DNA of 9,234 nt, taken from assembly GCA_934647145.1 (NCBI GenBank), contig CAKUFB010000091.1:1-9234 (forward strand). Direction: 5' to 3'. Positions 1 through 7,060 of the stretch are shown in pieces. Position 1 is the first letter of the stretch; each line of letters begins with the position of its first letter. The notes under the pieces were generated by a model, which saw only the letters and a program-made list of their open reading frames with translations, was not told the DNA's origin and made no database searches. The DNA is from an uncultured Clostridia bacterium (GTDB taxonomy: Bacteria > Bacillota > Clostridia > Christensenellales > Aristaeellaceae). Position numbers and translations under genes: made by a program.

Positions 1-2
1 AG

Positions 3-127
3 AGGGTGGCAGGGAGGCTGAAAACCCTTTGGGTTTTCAGGTTTCGCCCTTGGCGAAACTGCCGACGGCTCAAATCGTAGATTTGAGCCGCGGCACCTGG
101 CCGGGGAGCATGCTTCCCCGCCACCCT
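3..127. repeat. Multi-hairpin intergenic element with inverted terminal arms
   Basis: The ends are an 8-bp inverted repeat, AGGGTGGC (3-10) and GCCACCCT (120-127). Between them lie four back-to-back hairpins. H1 is 18-40 (CTGAAAACCC, loop TTT). H2 is 41-59 (GTTTCGCC, loop CTT). H3 is 61-94 (an 11-bp stem CGGCTCAAATC with loop GTA, extended by GCCG/CGGC across one bulged A). H4 is 102-120 (CGGGGA/TCCCCG around an AGCATGCT palindrome). Folded, this makes a closed multibranch structure. The right arm shares one base with the stop codon of the MATE gene on the minus strand. No ORF or T-run accompanies it. It could be a small non-autonomous repeat, a structured 3' UTR or a terminator without a U tail. 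The pairing is seen directly; the function is not known. Confidence 0.6.
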
Positions 128-1506
128 CAGATCACCCTGAACCGGCGCCAGCGGCCGCTGACCATGCGCCAAAAGAAGAGCGCAAAGCGGCAGGTCCAGT
201 CGAGGTACATGGCGTACCACACGCCGGGCAGGCCGAGGTTCCATCCGCTGCACAGCAGATAGGACGCGCCCACGCGGAAGCCCCACATGGACAGCGCGGA
301 CACCAGCATGGGGAACCTGACGTCGCCCGCGCCGCGCAGCAGCGAGGGCACGACGAAGCTGATCGGCGCCTCGAGGAAGACCATGACGGCGTACAGGCGG
401 ATGATCTGGCAGGCCAGCACGCGGCTGGGCTCGCTCAGGCCGAACAGGCCGCTGAGCGGCTCGATGATGAGCTGCATCACGCCGCAGGTGATTCCCATGC
501 CGATATAGGCGACGCGCACCAGCTTTCTCGTGTAGTATTCCGCGCCGTCCGGGTTGTCCGCGCCCATGCACACGCCCGAGATGGTCAAAAGCCCCACGCC
601 CACCGAGTTCACCGGCACGCACAGCAGGCTGGCCATCGTCCAGGAAATGGCGTTCGCCGCGATGGCGTAGGTGCCCAGGGAGGAAACCAGGCGGGAGAGC
701 AGCACCTTGCCCACCTGAAACAGGCTGTTTTCCAGGCCGCTGGGCACGCCGATGCGCAGGATGCGCGCGATCATGCCGCCGTCAAACTCGGGGCGCTGCA
801 GGCGGGAAATCCGCAGCTTCGAGAGCCTGCGCTGCAGCATGCACAGCATGAACACGCCGCCCGCCGCACGGCTGATCAGCGTGGCCAGGCCCGCGCCGAA
901 CACGCCCAGATTGAGCCCGTAGATCAGGTACGCGTTGCCGCCGATGTTGGCCATGTTCATCAGGATGGAGCAGTACAGCGGCGTGCGGCTGTCGCCCTGG
1001 GCGCGGAAAAGCGCCGTGCAGGAGCTGTACAGGGCCAGAAAGGGATAGGAAATCAGCCCCAGAATGAAGTATTCGCTGCAGCCGCGCATCACGTCCGGCT
1101 CCACGCCGTGAAACAGCGCGTCCAGTATGCCGCCGCGAAAAAACGCGCAGGGCAGCGAGACCGCCGCCGCCAGCAGCACCGAAACGTAAATCAGCTGCTT
1201 GCCCGAGCGCCGCGCCATGGGCAGATCCTGCGCGCCCAGGTACTGGCTCGTGACCACCGCGCCGCCGGTCGCCAGGGCGGAAAACATCTGAATCAGCAGG
1301 TTGTTGATCGAGTCCACCAGCGAGACCGCCGAGACGGCCGCGTCGCCCGCGTCGCCCGTGCGGGAAACCATGACCGTGTCGGCCATGCCGATGGTCACGC
1401 TGAGCAGCTGCTCCAGCACGAGCGGGAGAATCAGCGCCCACAGGGCGCGCGTGGTGAACTGGTTTTTTTCGTCGCGCACGCGGAAATGCCGCGAGATATT
1501 TTGCAT
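127..1506 (-). CDS. MATE family efflux transporter
   Basis: Predicted 459-residue integral membrane protein of the multidrug and toxic compound extrusion (MATE) family, which exports drugs or organic cations in exchange for Na+ or H+. Typical family features are visible. A short polar N-terminus leads into a first helix (about residues 21-47) containing LILPLVLEQLL and GMADTVMVS. A GGAVVTSQYLGAQD stretch follows. The central FRAQGDSRTPL motif is followed by a helix rich in N and G, and several more hydrophobic segments run to a basic C-terminus (SGRWRRFRVI). The length fits the usual 440-470 residues and 12 helices. The start at 1506 is chosen because AAAAGGAG (1516-1523) lies 9 nt upstream; an in-frame ATG at 1644 would place 46 charged, non-conserved residues in front, inside the repeat array. 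The 407-nt gap to sbcC suggests separate transcription, although I see no convincing promoter. The substrate cannot be deduced. Confidence 0.93.
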   Translation of the reverse strand: MQNISRHFRVRDEKNQFTTRALWALILPLVLEQLLSVTIGMADTVMVSRTGDAGDAAVSAVSLVDSINNLLIQMFSALATGGAVVTSQYLGAQDLPMARRSGKQLIYVSVLLAAAVSLPCAFFRGGILDALFHGVEPDVMRGCSEYFILGLISYPFLALYSSCTALFRAQGDSRTPLYCSILMNMANIGGNAYLIYGLNLGVFGAGLATLISRAAGGVFMLCMLQRRLSKLRISRLQRPEFDGGMIARILRIGVPSGLENSLFQVGKVLLSRLVSSLGTYAIAANAISWTMASLLCVPVNSVGVGLLTISGVCMGADNPDGAEYYTRKLVRVAYIGMGITCGVMQLIIEPLSGLFGLSEPSRVLACQIIRLYAVMVFLEAPISFVVPSLLRGAGDVRFPMLVSALSMWGFRVGASYLLCSGWNLGLPGVWYAMYLDWTCRFALFFWRMVSGRWRRFRVI

Positions 1507-1640
1507 GGGGATATACTCCTTTTTCGAATCGAGTGTCGTTTCGGGGCGCGCCGCCTGAGGTATAATCCGGGACGGCCTGAGAAAGAGAAATCGCCGCGCT
1601 TTTTGCGCACTGCGCCTGAAAACGCACTTTGTACCGCGCT

Positions 1641-1861
1641 GCATTCGGGGAAGTGCGCCCGTTGCCAGCGTTCCCCGTCCCCAGACCAGCGCCGCATCCG
1701 GGGAAGTACGTTCGTTTTCGGTGCTCCTGCCCTTAGATCAGCATCTCATTCGGGGAAGTGCGCCCGTTGCCGGTCTTCCTCGTTCTCAGACCGGCGCCGC
1801 ATTCGGGGAATCACATTGCTTTTCTGCATCAGCTTGCGGGGATCATAGTGCTTTTCGTGAG
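1641..1861. repeat. Degenerate tandem array of ~53-bp repeats (copy 1)
   Basis: The core CATTCGGGGAA (or CATCCGGGGAA) begins at 1642, 1695, 1747 and 1800, giving spacings of 53, 52 and 53. A decayed fifth copy (CTTTTCGTGAG) starts at 1851. Each core from 1695 on is preceded by GAYC/GATC 10-11 nt upstream (1684, 1736, 1789, 1841). Units 1 and 3 are the most alike and continue with GTGCGCCCGTTGCC after the core. The array lies between the MATE start and the sbcC end and is followed by the bulged hairpin at 1866-1903. The flank at about 1590-1640 (CGCCTGAAAA and on) also resembles the flank of the second array near 7160-7199. It is not a CRISPR array, because the similarity covers the whole unit with no conserved repeat separated by unique spacers. 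No function can be assigned. Confidence 0.7.
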
Positions 1862-1865
1862 GGGT

Positions 1866-1903
1866 TTGGGGAGAGGCTTTTCTCAGAAAAGCCGTCTCCC
1901 CAA
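1866..1903 (-). terminator. Bulged hairpin at the sbcC 3' end, possible terminator
   Basis: The arms TTGGGGAGA-GGCTTTTC and GAAAAGCC-G-TCTCCCCAA pair over 17 bp with a single unpaired G (1894) and a TCA loop (1883-1885). It starts 10 nt beyond the sbcC stop codon. It probably forms in the 3' UTR of the sbcDC transcript and could end transcription or protect the 3' end. No U-run follows on the minus strand, so it is not a textbook Rho-independent terminator. A homologous hairpin sits at 7390-7425, after the GH32 gene. Confidence 0.45.
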
Positions 1904-1913
1904 CGTCCCCCCG

Positions 1914-4900
1914 TCACTCCGTGACCAGGCGCACCTGGCTGCCCTCGCCGGGGCGGGCGGTGACGATGATCTGGCGGTCGATGCGTTCGCGCAGCTCGGC
2001 GACGTGGGAGACGATGCCGACCAGGCGGCTGCCCTCGCCCAGCTGGGTGAGCACGGCGACGGCCTCGTCCAGCGCGGTTTCGTCGAGGGAGCCGAAGCCC
2101 TCGTCGATGAACAGCGTGTCGATGCGCACGCCGCCCGACTCGCGCATGACGATTTCGGACAGGCCCAGCGCCAGGGAGAGCGCGGCCTGGAACGCCTCGC
2201 CGCCGGAGAGCGTGCCCACCGGGCGGGAGCGCATGCTGAAGCCGTCGTACACGTCCAGCTCGAGCGCGCCCTCGGTCAGGCCGCGCAGCTGCTCGCGCCG
2301 AATCAGCCGGTAGCGCCCGTCGGTCATGCGGGCGAGGTGCAGGTTGGCCTGCTCGACCACCGCCTCGAGATAGTGCCGCTGCAGGTACTGCTCGAAGGAA
2401 ATGCGGTAGCGGCCGGCGCTCCTGCCGGCGCACTGACTGCTCAGGGCGGAGACGCAGGCGTACCGGGCCGAAACCTCGGCGTGCTCCGCGCACAGCGCCG
2501 TCAGGCGGGTGAAGAGCTGCCGGTTGAGGGAGAGCCGCTGCTCGAGCGCCTTGACCGCCTCGCGGCCGGCCTTCTGCGCCCCCAGCGCGCGATCGAGCGC
2601 GGAGGCGAGCGCCTGCTCGTCCACGGGCGACTTTTCGCGGGTCTCCTCCTCGAGCCGCGTCACCTCCTGACGGGTCAGCGAAAGGCGGCTTGTGTAGTCC
2701 TCCAGGCGCGCGGAAAGCGAGGAGAGCGCGTTCTCGTCCAGGCGGGCGGAAAGGAAGGCCTGCTCATCCGAAAAGCCCTGTGCGGAAAGCGCCTCGGAAA
2801 AGGCGGACTGCGCCTCGTTCAGGCGGGCTGAGAGCGCGGAAAGCTGCTCGCGCAGCGTGTGAAGCCGGCCCTCGAGCGCGGCCGCCTCCTGCTCCCGCTC
2901 GCGCACGGCCTGATTCAGGCGTTCGGCGGTCTGCCGGAGAAGCTCCTGCCGCGCCAGAGCCTGCTTCTGGCGAACGCGCAGGTTGTCGGGCGCGGAGGCG
3001 GGCAGCTGGGCGGCGAGCGTCTGGTAGGTGGCGCGGGCGCGCTCGGCCTGGGCGGTCGCGTCGCTGAGGCGGGCGTTCCAGGCGTCCAGCTCCGCGGTGA
3101 GCTGCTTTTCGCGGACGTGGGCGGTCTCCTGCAGCTGCTCGGTCTTCTTTTTCAGCTCGGACTGAGCCAGCAGCGCGCGGTACGCGTCCTCGCAGCGGTG
3201 CAGAAGCGCCTGCTTTTTGGCCTGCGCCAGGCGGACGGTCTCGGCCTCAAGCGGCAGGGAAAGCGCCTGCGCGACCGGACGGGCGGCCTGCTCGAGGGTG
3301 TCGATGCGCTCCTGCGCCCGGCCGCACTCGGCGTTGACCTGCTCGAGCAGGGCGCGGCTTTCCTCGGCGGCGCGCTTGAGCTGCGCCAGCTCGTTCTGCG
3401 TGACCGCGTGCGGGGAAAGGCGGGCGGGGGAGGGATGACTGGTCGAGCCGCAGACCGGGCAGGGCGCGCCGTCCCGAAGCTCATGGGCGATAAGCCCGGC
3501 CTGCTCGCGCAGGAAGGCGGCGTAGGCGGTCTGATAGAGCGTGTCGTCGGAGAGCGCCCGCGCGGCCAGGGGAGCCTGCCGCTCAATCAGCCGCGCGAGC
3601 GCCGCCTGCGCCAGCGCGCGGTCGTGCAGCAGCTGCGCCAGGGCGGAGAGCGAGTCCAGCTGGCCGGAGAGCTCGGAAAGCGCCTGCTGACCGTTTCGGC
3701 AGCGCTCCTCGACCCCGGAAAGCTCCGAGAGCCGCTGGGCAAGCTGCGCCTGCTGGCCGGAGAGCTCGGAAAGCGCCTGCCTGCGCAGCACGATGTTCGG
3801 CGCGAGCTCCGCCGCCTTCTGCTCGGCCAGGCGAAGCGCCTTCGCGGCCTCGTCCAGCTGCTCGTACAGGGGCAGGATGCGGCGGTATTCCTCGAGCCGG
3901 GCGGCGAGCGTTTTCTGTTCCTCCTCAAGGGCGGGAAGCTGCCGCGCGTCGGTCTGCGCCTGAGAAAGGCGGTTTTTCGCCTGATCCAGTGTGCGCTCGA
4001 GGGCGGTCTGCTGCGACTGGGCGGCCTGCGACTGGGCGCGCAGGGAGTTAAGCAGCGCGGCGTGGGGCTGCACCTGCTGGGCGCGGCGGGCGGCCTCGAT
4101 CGCGCTTTTCCAGGACTGCGCGTCCGCCCCCTGCGCCTCGAGCCGGGCGAGCGATTCCCGCCGGGCGGTCAGCTGGGCGAAGAGTTTGTTTTCCCGCAGG
4201 GCGCGCTCGCGCTCAGTCAGCGCCCGGGCGTAGGCCGCGTCGGCCTGGGAGAGGCTGTTGCGCGCGGCGGCAAGCGCCTGGCAGGTGCGCTCGTTGCTCT
4301 CGGCGATCAGGTGAAGCTGCGGCTCGGCCTGCGAGGGGAGGCAGCCCGCGAGAACCTGTGCGCCCGGGTCGCCCTCCGGCCAGTCGAGCATGCCCAGGCG
4401 CAGCGCGATCTCCTGCTCCAGGAGGGCCACGCGCTCCTTCAGCGCGGTCGTGCGGTCGCGCAGGCGGTCGGTCAGCCGGGCGCAGGAATCGGTGGAAAAC
4501 AGCCGGCGGAAGATCAGCTCGCGGTCGCGGCTTTTGGCCAGCAGGAACCGGAGAAACTCGCCCTGCGCCAGCATCGAGACCTGGCGAAACTGCTCAAAGT
4601 CCAGCCCCAGCAGGCTCTCGATCGTCTGTTTGACCTGATTGTCGTTTTCGACGGTTGTTCCGTCCGGCAGGGTCAGGCAGACCTGCGCCTCCTGCCGGGT
4701 GGTGCCCTCGCCGCGCTTGAGGGTGCGCTCGTAGGACGGGGAGCGCTCGACGACGTAGGTCAGCCCGGCGTGCTCGAAGGTCAGGCGCACCCAGGTGGCG
4801 TCCTGCGGCGTGGCGTAGTCGCTGCGCAGCGAGGGGCCGGTGCGCCGGTCGTTGGTCACCCGGCCGTAGAGCGCGTAGACCATGCCGTCGAACAGCGTGG

Positions 4901-5024
4901 TCTTGCCCGCGCCGGTGTCGCCGGTGATCAGGAACACGCCGCCCTCGCCGAAGCGGGAAAAGTCGACCGTCGTGGTCTCGATGTACGGCCCGAACATGTG
5001 CATTTCAAGGGTCAGCGGTCGCAT
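1914..5024 (-). CDS. sbcC: Exonuclease subunit SbcC (Rad50-like ATPase)
   Basis: SMC/Rad50-type ATPase of 1036 residues, the partner of SbcD in the complex that opens DNA hairpins and processes blocked or broken DNA ends. The ABC-type head is split between the two ends. The N-terminal half has Walker A GDTGAGKTT (35-43) and the Q-loop in SMLAQGEF (Q154). The C-terminal half has the signature LSGGE (939-943) and Walker B TLFIDE (D974, E975), followed by GFGSLD. Between them are two long Ala/Leu/Gln/Glu-rich coiled-coil arms (about 165-515 and 530-880). The arms meet at a zinc hook, CPVC (C522, C525), almost exactly mid-protein. All key residues are present and the length is normal for the family. 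The ATG at 5024 has GAGGAGGA 6-7 nt upstream, inside the end of sbcD. The two genes overlap by 13 nt, indicating coupled translation from one operon. Confidence 0.97.
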   Translation of the reverse strand: MRPLTLEMHMFGPYIETTTVDFSRFGEGGVFLITGDTGAGKTTLFDGMVYALYGRVTNDRRTGPSLRSDYATPQDATWVRLTFEHAGLTYVVERSPSYERTLKRGEGTTRQEAQVCLTLPDGTTVENDNQVKQTIESLLGLDFEQFRQVSMLAQGEFLRFLLAKSRDRELIFRRLFSTDSCARLTDRLRDRTTALKERVALLEQEIALRLGMLDWPEGDPGAQVLAGCLPSQAEPQLHLIAESNERTCQALAAARNSLSQADAAYARALTERERALRENKLFAQLTARRESLARLEAQGADAQSWKSAIEAARRAQQVQPHAALLNSLRAQSQAAQSQQTALERTLDQAKNRLSQAQTDARQLPALEEEQKTLAARLEEYRRILPLYEQLDEAAKALRLAEQKAAELAPNIVLRRQALSELSGQQAQLAQRLSELSGVEERCRNGQQALSELSGQLDSLSALAQLLHDRALAQAALARLIERQAPLAARALSDDTLYQTAYAAFLREQAGLIAHELRDGAPCPVCGSTSHPSPARLSPHAVTQNELAQLKRAAEESRALLEQVNAECGRAQERIDTLEQAARPVAQALSLPLEAETVRLAQAKKQALLHRCEDAYRALLAQSELKKKTEQLQETAHVREKQLTAELDAWNARLSDATAQAERARATYQTLAAQLPASAPDNLRVRQKQALARQELLRQTAERLNQAVREREQEAAALEGRLHTLREQLSALSARLNEAQSAFSEALSAQGFSDEQAFLSARLDENALSSLSARLEDYTSRLSLTRQEVTRLEEETREKSPVDEQALASALDRALGAQKAGREAVKALEQRLSLNRQLFTRLTALCAEHAEVSARYACVSALSSQCAGRSAGRYRISFEQYLQRHYLEAVVEQANLHLARMTDGRYRLIRREQLRGLTEGALELDVYDGFSMRSRPVGTLSGGEAFQAALSLALGLSEIVMRESGGVRIDTLFIDEGFGSLDETALDEAVAVLTQLGEGSRLVGIVSHVAELRERIDRQIIVTARPGEGSQVRLVTE
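3659..3780. repeat. In-frame 29-bp direct repeat within sbcC
   Basis: An identical 29-bp sequence occurs at 3659-3687 and 3752-3780, offset by 93 bp (31 codons). It encodes QALSELSGQ twice, and a diverged third version (RLSELSGVEE) lies between. It falls in the N-terminal coiled-coil arm of SbcC, just ahead of the zinc hook. It looks like an internal duplication of a heptad-rich segment and could be a recombination or slippage site. Reading frame is preserved. Confidence 0.8.
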
Positions 5025-6166
5025 GGCGATTCCTCCTCTTCGCCGTCCTGCTTCAGGGCGAGGACGATTTCTTCGCGCTCGCGTTCGGTCAGCGCGCGGC
5101 CGGCGGTTTCCTCAAAAAAGCCCTCAAACAGCGTCAGCAGATCCTGCTTTCCGGAGGCGGGCAGGGAAGTCAGCGCGCCGGCGGCCGGCGACTGGTCGCG
5201 CTCCATCTTCACGTGCACGGTGAACGGGTAGCGGGCGCGCAGGCGGCGCATCGCGTCGTAGACCGCCTCCGTGTCGGTCAGGGTGACGCTGTAAAAGTCG
5301 TCCGGCCGGTCGCACGGGGCGGAAAGCAGCTCGGCGAGCGTGCCGCGCAGCGCCGAGAGCGCCCGCAGGGGGCGAACCGGCACCTGCTCACAGGAGACCT
5401 CGCCCTTTTCGCCCAGCTCCACGACGGTGAAGGACTTTTTGTCCCCCGCCTCGGACAGGGCGTAGTGAAGGGGCGCGCCGGCGTAGCGGACGGTCTGGCG
5501 GCCGACCTTCTGGGCGCGGTGCAGATGCCCCAGCGCCACGTAGTCGAAGGCGTCAAAGTGGGTCGAGGAGACCTGCTCCGTGCCGCCCGCGAAGAGCATC
5601 TCCGAATCGGAGCGCTCAGTCGCCTGGCCGGGCGCGCACACGAACTGATGGGCGAGCAGCACGTTGCGCCGGGACGTATCCACGTTCATGTGCGAGACGG
5701 CCTGGGCAATCGCGTCGTCGTAGCCCGCGATGGTCTCGTCAGGCAGCTGCGCGCGAACCAGTCCTGGGCGGAAGAAGGGCAGCAGGTAAAAGCTGACCGG
5801 GCCGTGCTCGTCCTTCAGCGTGACCGGCGGCGCGCCCAGGGTGTAATTGCCCGCGATGTAGACGCGGCTTTTTGTGAGCAGGTCGCTTAAAAAGGCCAGG
5901 CGCTCGGGCGAGTCGTGGTTGCCTGAGATCATCAGGACGGGAACGCTTCGCGCGTTCAGGCCGCTCAGAAATTCGTTGAGCAGCATGATGGCGGCGGCGG
6001 GCGGCGCGGTGCGGTCGTACACGTCGCCGCAGAGCAGCACCGCGTCCGCGGCGTGCTGGTCGATATAGGCCAGCACGTCCTGCAGAAAGGCGCGTTGCAC
6101 GTCGATCAGCGAAAACTCGCACAGGCTGCGGCCCAGATGCAGGTCGGATAGATGAATGAGCTTCAT
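5012..6166 (-). CDS. sbcD: Exonuclease subunit SbcD (Mre11-like nuclease)
   Basis: Calcineurin-like metallophosphoesterase nuclease of 384 residues, the catalytic partner of SbcC in double-strand end processing and hairpin cleavage. The phosphodiesterase motifs are all present, in order: SDLHLG (D8, H10), GDVYDR (D47), GNHDS (81-85, with N82 and H83), LLAHQF (H172) and GHLH (H213, H215). These would bind the two Mn2+ ions. The C-terminal part (about 250-384) has the capping and SbcC-binding region and ends in an acidic stretch, EEEESPCDR. The start at 6166 gives the canonical MKLIHLSDLHLG N-terminus and has TGAGGA (6175-6180) 8 nt upstream. An in-frame upstream ATG would add 11 unlikely residues. 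It is the first gene of the sbcDC operon, and its last codons contain the Shine-Dalgarno site of sbcC. Confidence 0.97.
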   Translation of the reverse strand: MKLIHLSDLHLGRSLCEFSLIDVQRAFLQDVLAYIDQHAADAVLLCGDVYDRTAPPAAAIMLLNEFLSGLNARSVPVLMISGNHDSPERLAFLSDLLTKSRVYIAGNYTLGAPPVTLKDEHGPVSFYLLPFFRPGLVRAQLPDETIAGYDDAIAQAVSHMNVDTSRRNVLLAHQFVCAPGQATERSDSEMLFAGGTEQVSSTHFDAFDYVALGHLHRAQKVGRQTVRYAGAPLHYALSEAGDKKSFTVVELGEKGEVSCEQVPVRPLRALSALRGTLAELLSAPCDRPDDFYSVTLTDTEAVYDAMRRLRARYPFTVHVKMERDQSPAAGALTSLPASGKQDLLTLFEGFFEETAGRALTEREREEIVLALKQDGEEEESPCDR

Positions 6167-6210
6167 GGCATGATTCCTCAAATCGGTCGGCAGAAACAAT
6201 ACATCACCTT

Positions 6211-6239
6211 ATTCTAACGCATTTTCCGGGAAAAGTAAA
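6211..6239 (-). promoter_or_regulatory. Candidate sigma-A promoter of sbcDC
   Basis: On the minus strand, a -35-like TTTACT (6234-6239) and a -10-like TAGAAT (6211-6216) are 17 bp apart, matching consensus at 4/6 and 5/6. Transcription would start near 6204, giving a leader of about 38 nt before sbcD. The spacer contains a near-palindrome, TTTTCC-G-GGAAAA (6222-6234), which might be an operator. The site faces away from the plus-strand promoter at 6291-6319. Confidence 0.5.
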
Positions 6240-6290
6240 GCGCGCAGTGAAACCTTCGGGCGGCGGAAAACGTCGAAAAGACGGCCTGCC

Positions 6291-6319
6291 TTGACAGACG
6301 CGCCGCGTTTGGCTATAAT
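6291..6319 (+). promoter_or_regulatory. Exact-consensus sigma-A promoter
   Basis: TTGACA (6291-6296) and TATAAT (6314-6319) are separated by exactly 17 bp, a perfect match to the bacterial housekeeping promoter consensus. Transcription should begin at about 6325-6327. It drives the membrane-anchored hypothetical gene and implies strong, probably constitutive expression unless it is repressed. Confidence 0.85.
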
Positions 6320-6337
6320 AAGAAAAAAAGCATGCAA

Positions 6338-6346
6338 AAAGGGGAG
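6338..6346 (+). promoter_or_regulatory. Ribosome binding site deciding the GTG start at 6356
   Basis: AAAGGGGAG ends 9 nt before the GTG at 6356. The alternative ATG at 6332 has only an A-rich run upstream and would lie about 6 nt from the predicted transcription start, too close for a Shine-Dalgarno site. The GTG is therefore the better start. Confidence 0.65.
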
Positions 6347-6355
6347 AGACAGGGC

Positions 6356-7051
6356 GTGAAAAAAAAGAACGGACGGGTGCTGCGACCCGGCAGAGGAAAG
6401 GCTTTTCTGCGGTTTCTGGTGGGCGAAATGGTGCTGCTGCTGGTGTGCGTATGCGTATACCTGTTCGTGCTGCAGGGGACGATCGAGCTGCCCGGCGTGG
6501 AGAAGATGCTCAAGGACAATGTGAACCTGGGTGATCTGAACGTGAACCTGCCGTCCTATCAGACCGTTACCCCTTCGCCCGAGCCGACCGCTACGCCGGT
6601 GCCCGAGGCGCGGCTGAGCGCGCGCGCAGAGCTGGCGGCGCTGGGCGACCTGTCCCAGGCGGACGGCAGCTGGCTCAAGGCGAACCTGTTCAGCTTTACA
6701 CAGTCTGCTTCCGGCGGGCAGTACGCGCTCTCGGTCAGCGGACACGCCTATCTTGAGGGCATGGACGCGCGCTCCAGCACGACCTACCTGCTGGCGCGGA
6801 ACACGGGCAGCGGCGCGTTCGAGGCGGCCTGGCAGGCGGAGCGCGCCAAGGGAGCGTGGGAGCTGTCCTTCGACAGCGCGAACGGCGTACACCTGGACGA
6901 GGCGTACTACAGCGCCTGCGTCGACGCGGGCGGCCTGACCCCGGGCGCGTACAGGCTGTACGTGTGCGTGCGGAACGGAGAGCGAACCGGCCTTGCCCCG
7001 CTGGACGAGCAGGCCGAGAACTTCCGAATCGACGCTGCGCAGGCGGAATAA
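6356..7051 (+). CDS. Membrane-anchored hypothetical protein with Pro/Thr linker and extracytoplasmic domain
   Basis: I do not recognise the family. The 231-residue product has a strongly basic N-terminus (KKKNGRVLRPGRGK) and one transmembrane segment (about 21-39, rich in V, L and C). A spacer of about 30 residues follows, then a Pro/Thr-rich linker (TPSPEPTATPVPE, 72-84). The C-terminal domain (about 95-231) looks beta-rich, with alternating strands such as QYALSVSGHAYLEG, TTYLLARN and GAYRLYVCVRNGE. There is no signal-peptidase motif after the helix, so it is probably anchored in the membrane with the domain outside. C188 and C204 could form a disulfide. The pattern recalls beta-sandwich modules of surface proteins, but no catalytic motif is visible. 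It stands alone: divergent from sbcDC, convergent with GH32, and under its own consensus promoter. An in-frame ATG at 6332 would add 8 residues. Confidence 0.75.
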   Translation: MKKKNGRVLRPGRGKAFLRFLVGEMVLLLVCVCVYLFVLQGTIELPGVEKMLKDNVNLGDLNVNLPSYQTVTPSPEPTATPVPEARLSARAELAALGDLSQADGSWLKANLFSFTQSASGGQYALSVSGHAYLEGMDARSSTTYLLARNTGSGAFEAAWQAERAKGAWELSFDSANGVHLDEAYYSACVDAGGLTPGAYRLYVCVRNGERTGLAPLDEQAENFRIDAAQAE

Positions 7052-7060
7052 AGTGAATGA

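Noticed and set aside
1561..1566. TATAAT on the plus strand upstream of MATE
   Set aside because: There is no acceptable -35 at 16-18 bp and no plus-strand gene follows. On the minus strand the same bases do not make a credible -10 for MATE.
1507..1644. N-terminal extension of the MATE protein to the ATG at 1644
   Set aside because: The extra residues come from the repeat array flank, are basic and unlike MATE N-termini, and the internal ATG at 1506 has a well-placed Shine-Dalgarno site.
1641..1861. CRISPR-like periodicity of about 53 bp
   Set aside because: The similarity extends through whole units, copies are diverged from each other, there are no unique equal-length spacers, and no cas gene is present.
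2859..5231. 790-codon open frame on the plus strand opposite sbcC and the end of sbcD
   Set aside because: It is a by-product of GC-rich codon use in the real genes. The translation is a monotonous L/G/R/A/Q-rich string with no domain, while the minus strand encodes a complete SbcC with all motifs.
6211..6245. A further decayed copy of the CATTCGGGGAA repeat at the sbcD promoter (GCATTTTCCGGGAAAAG)
   Set aside because: The resemblance is limited to about 10 bases without the GATC motif or the 53-bp period, so chance is as likely.
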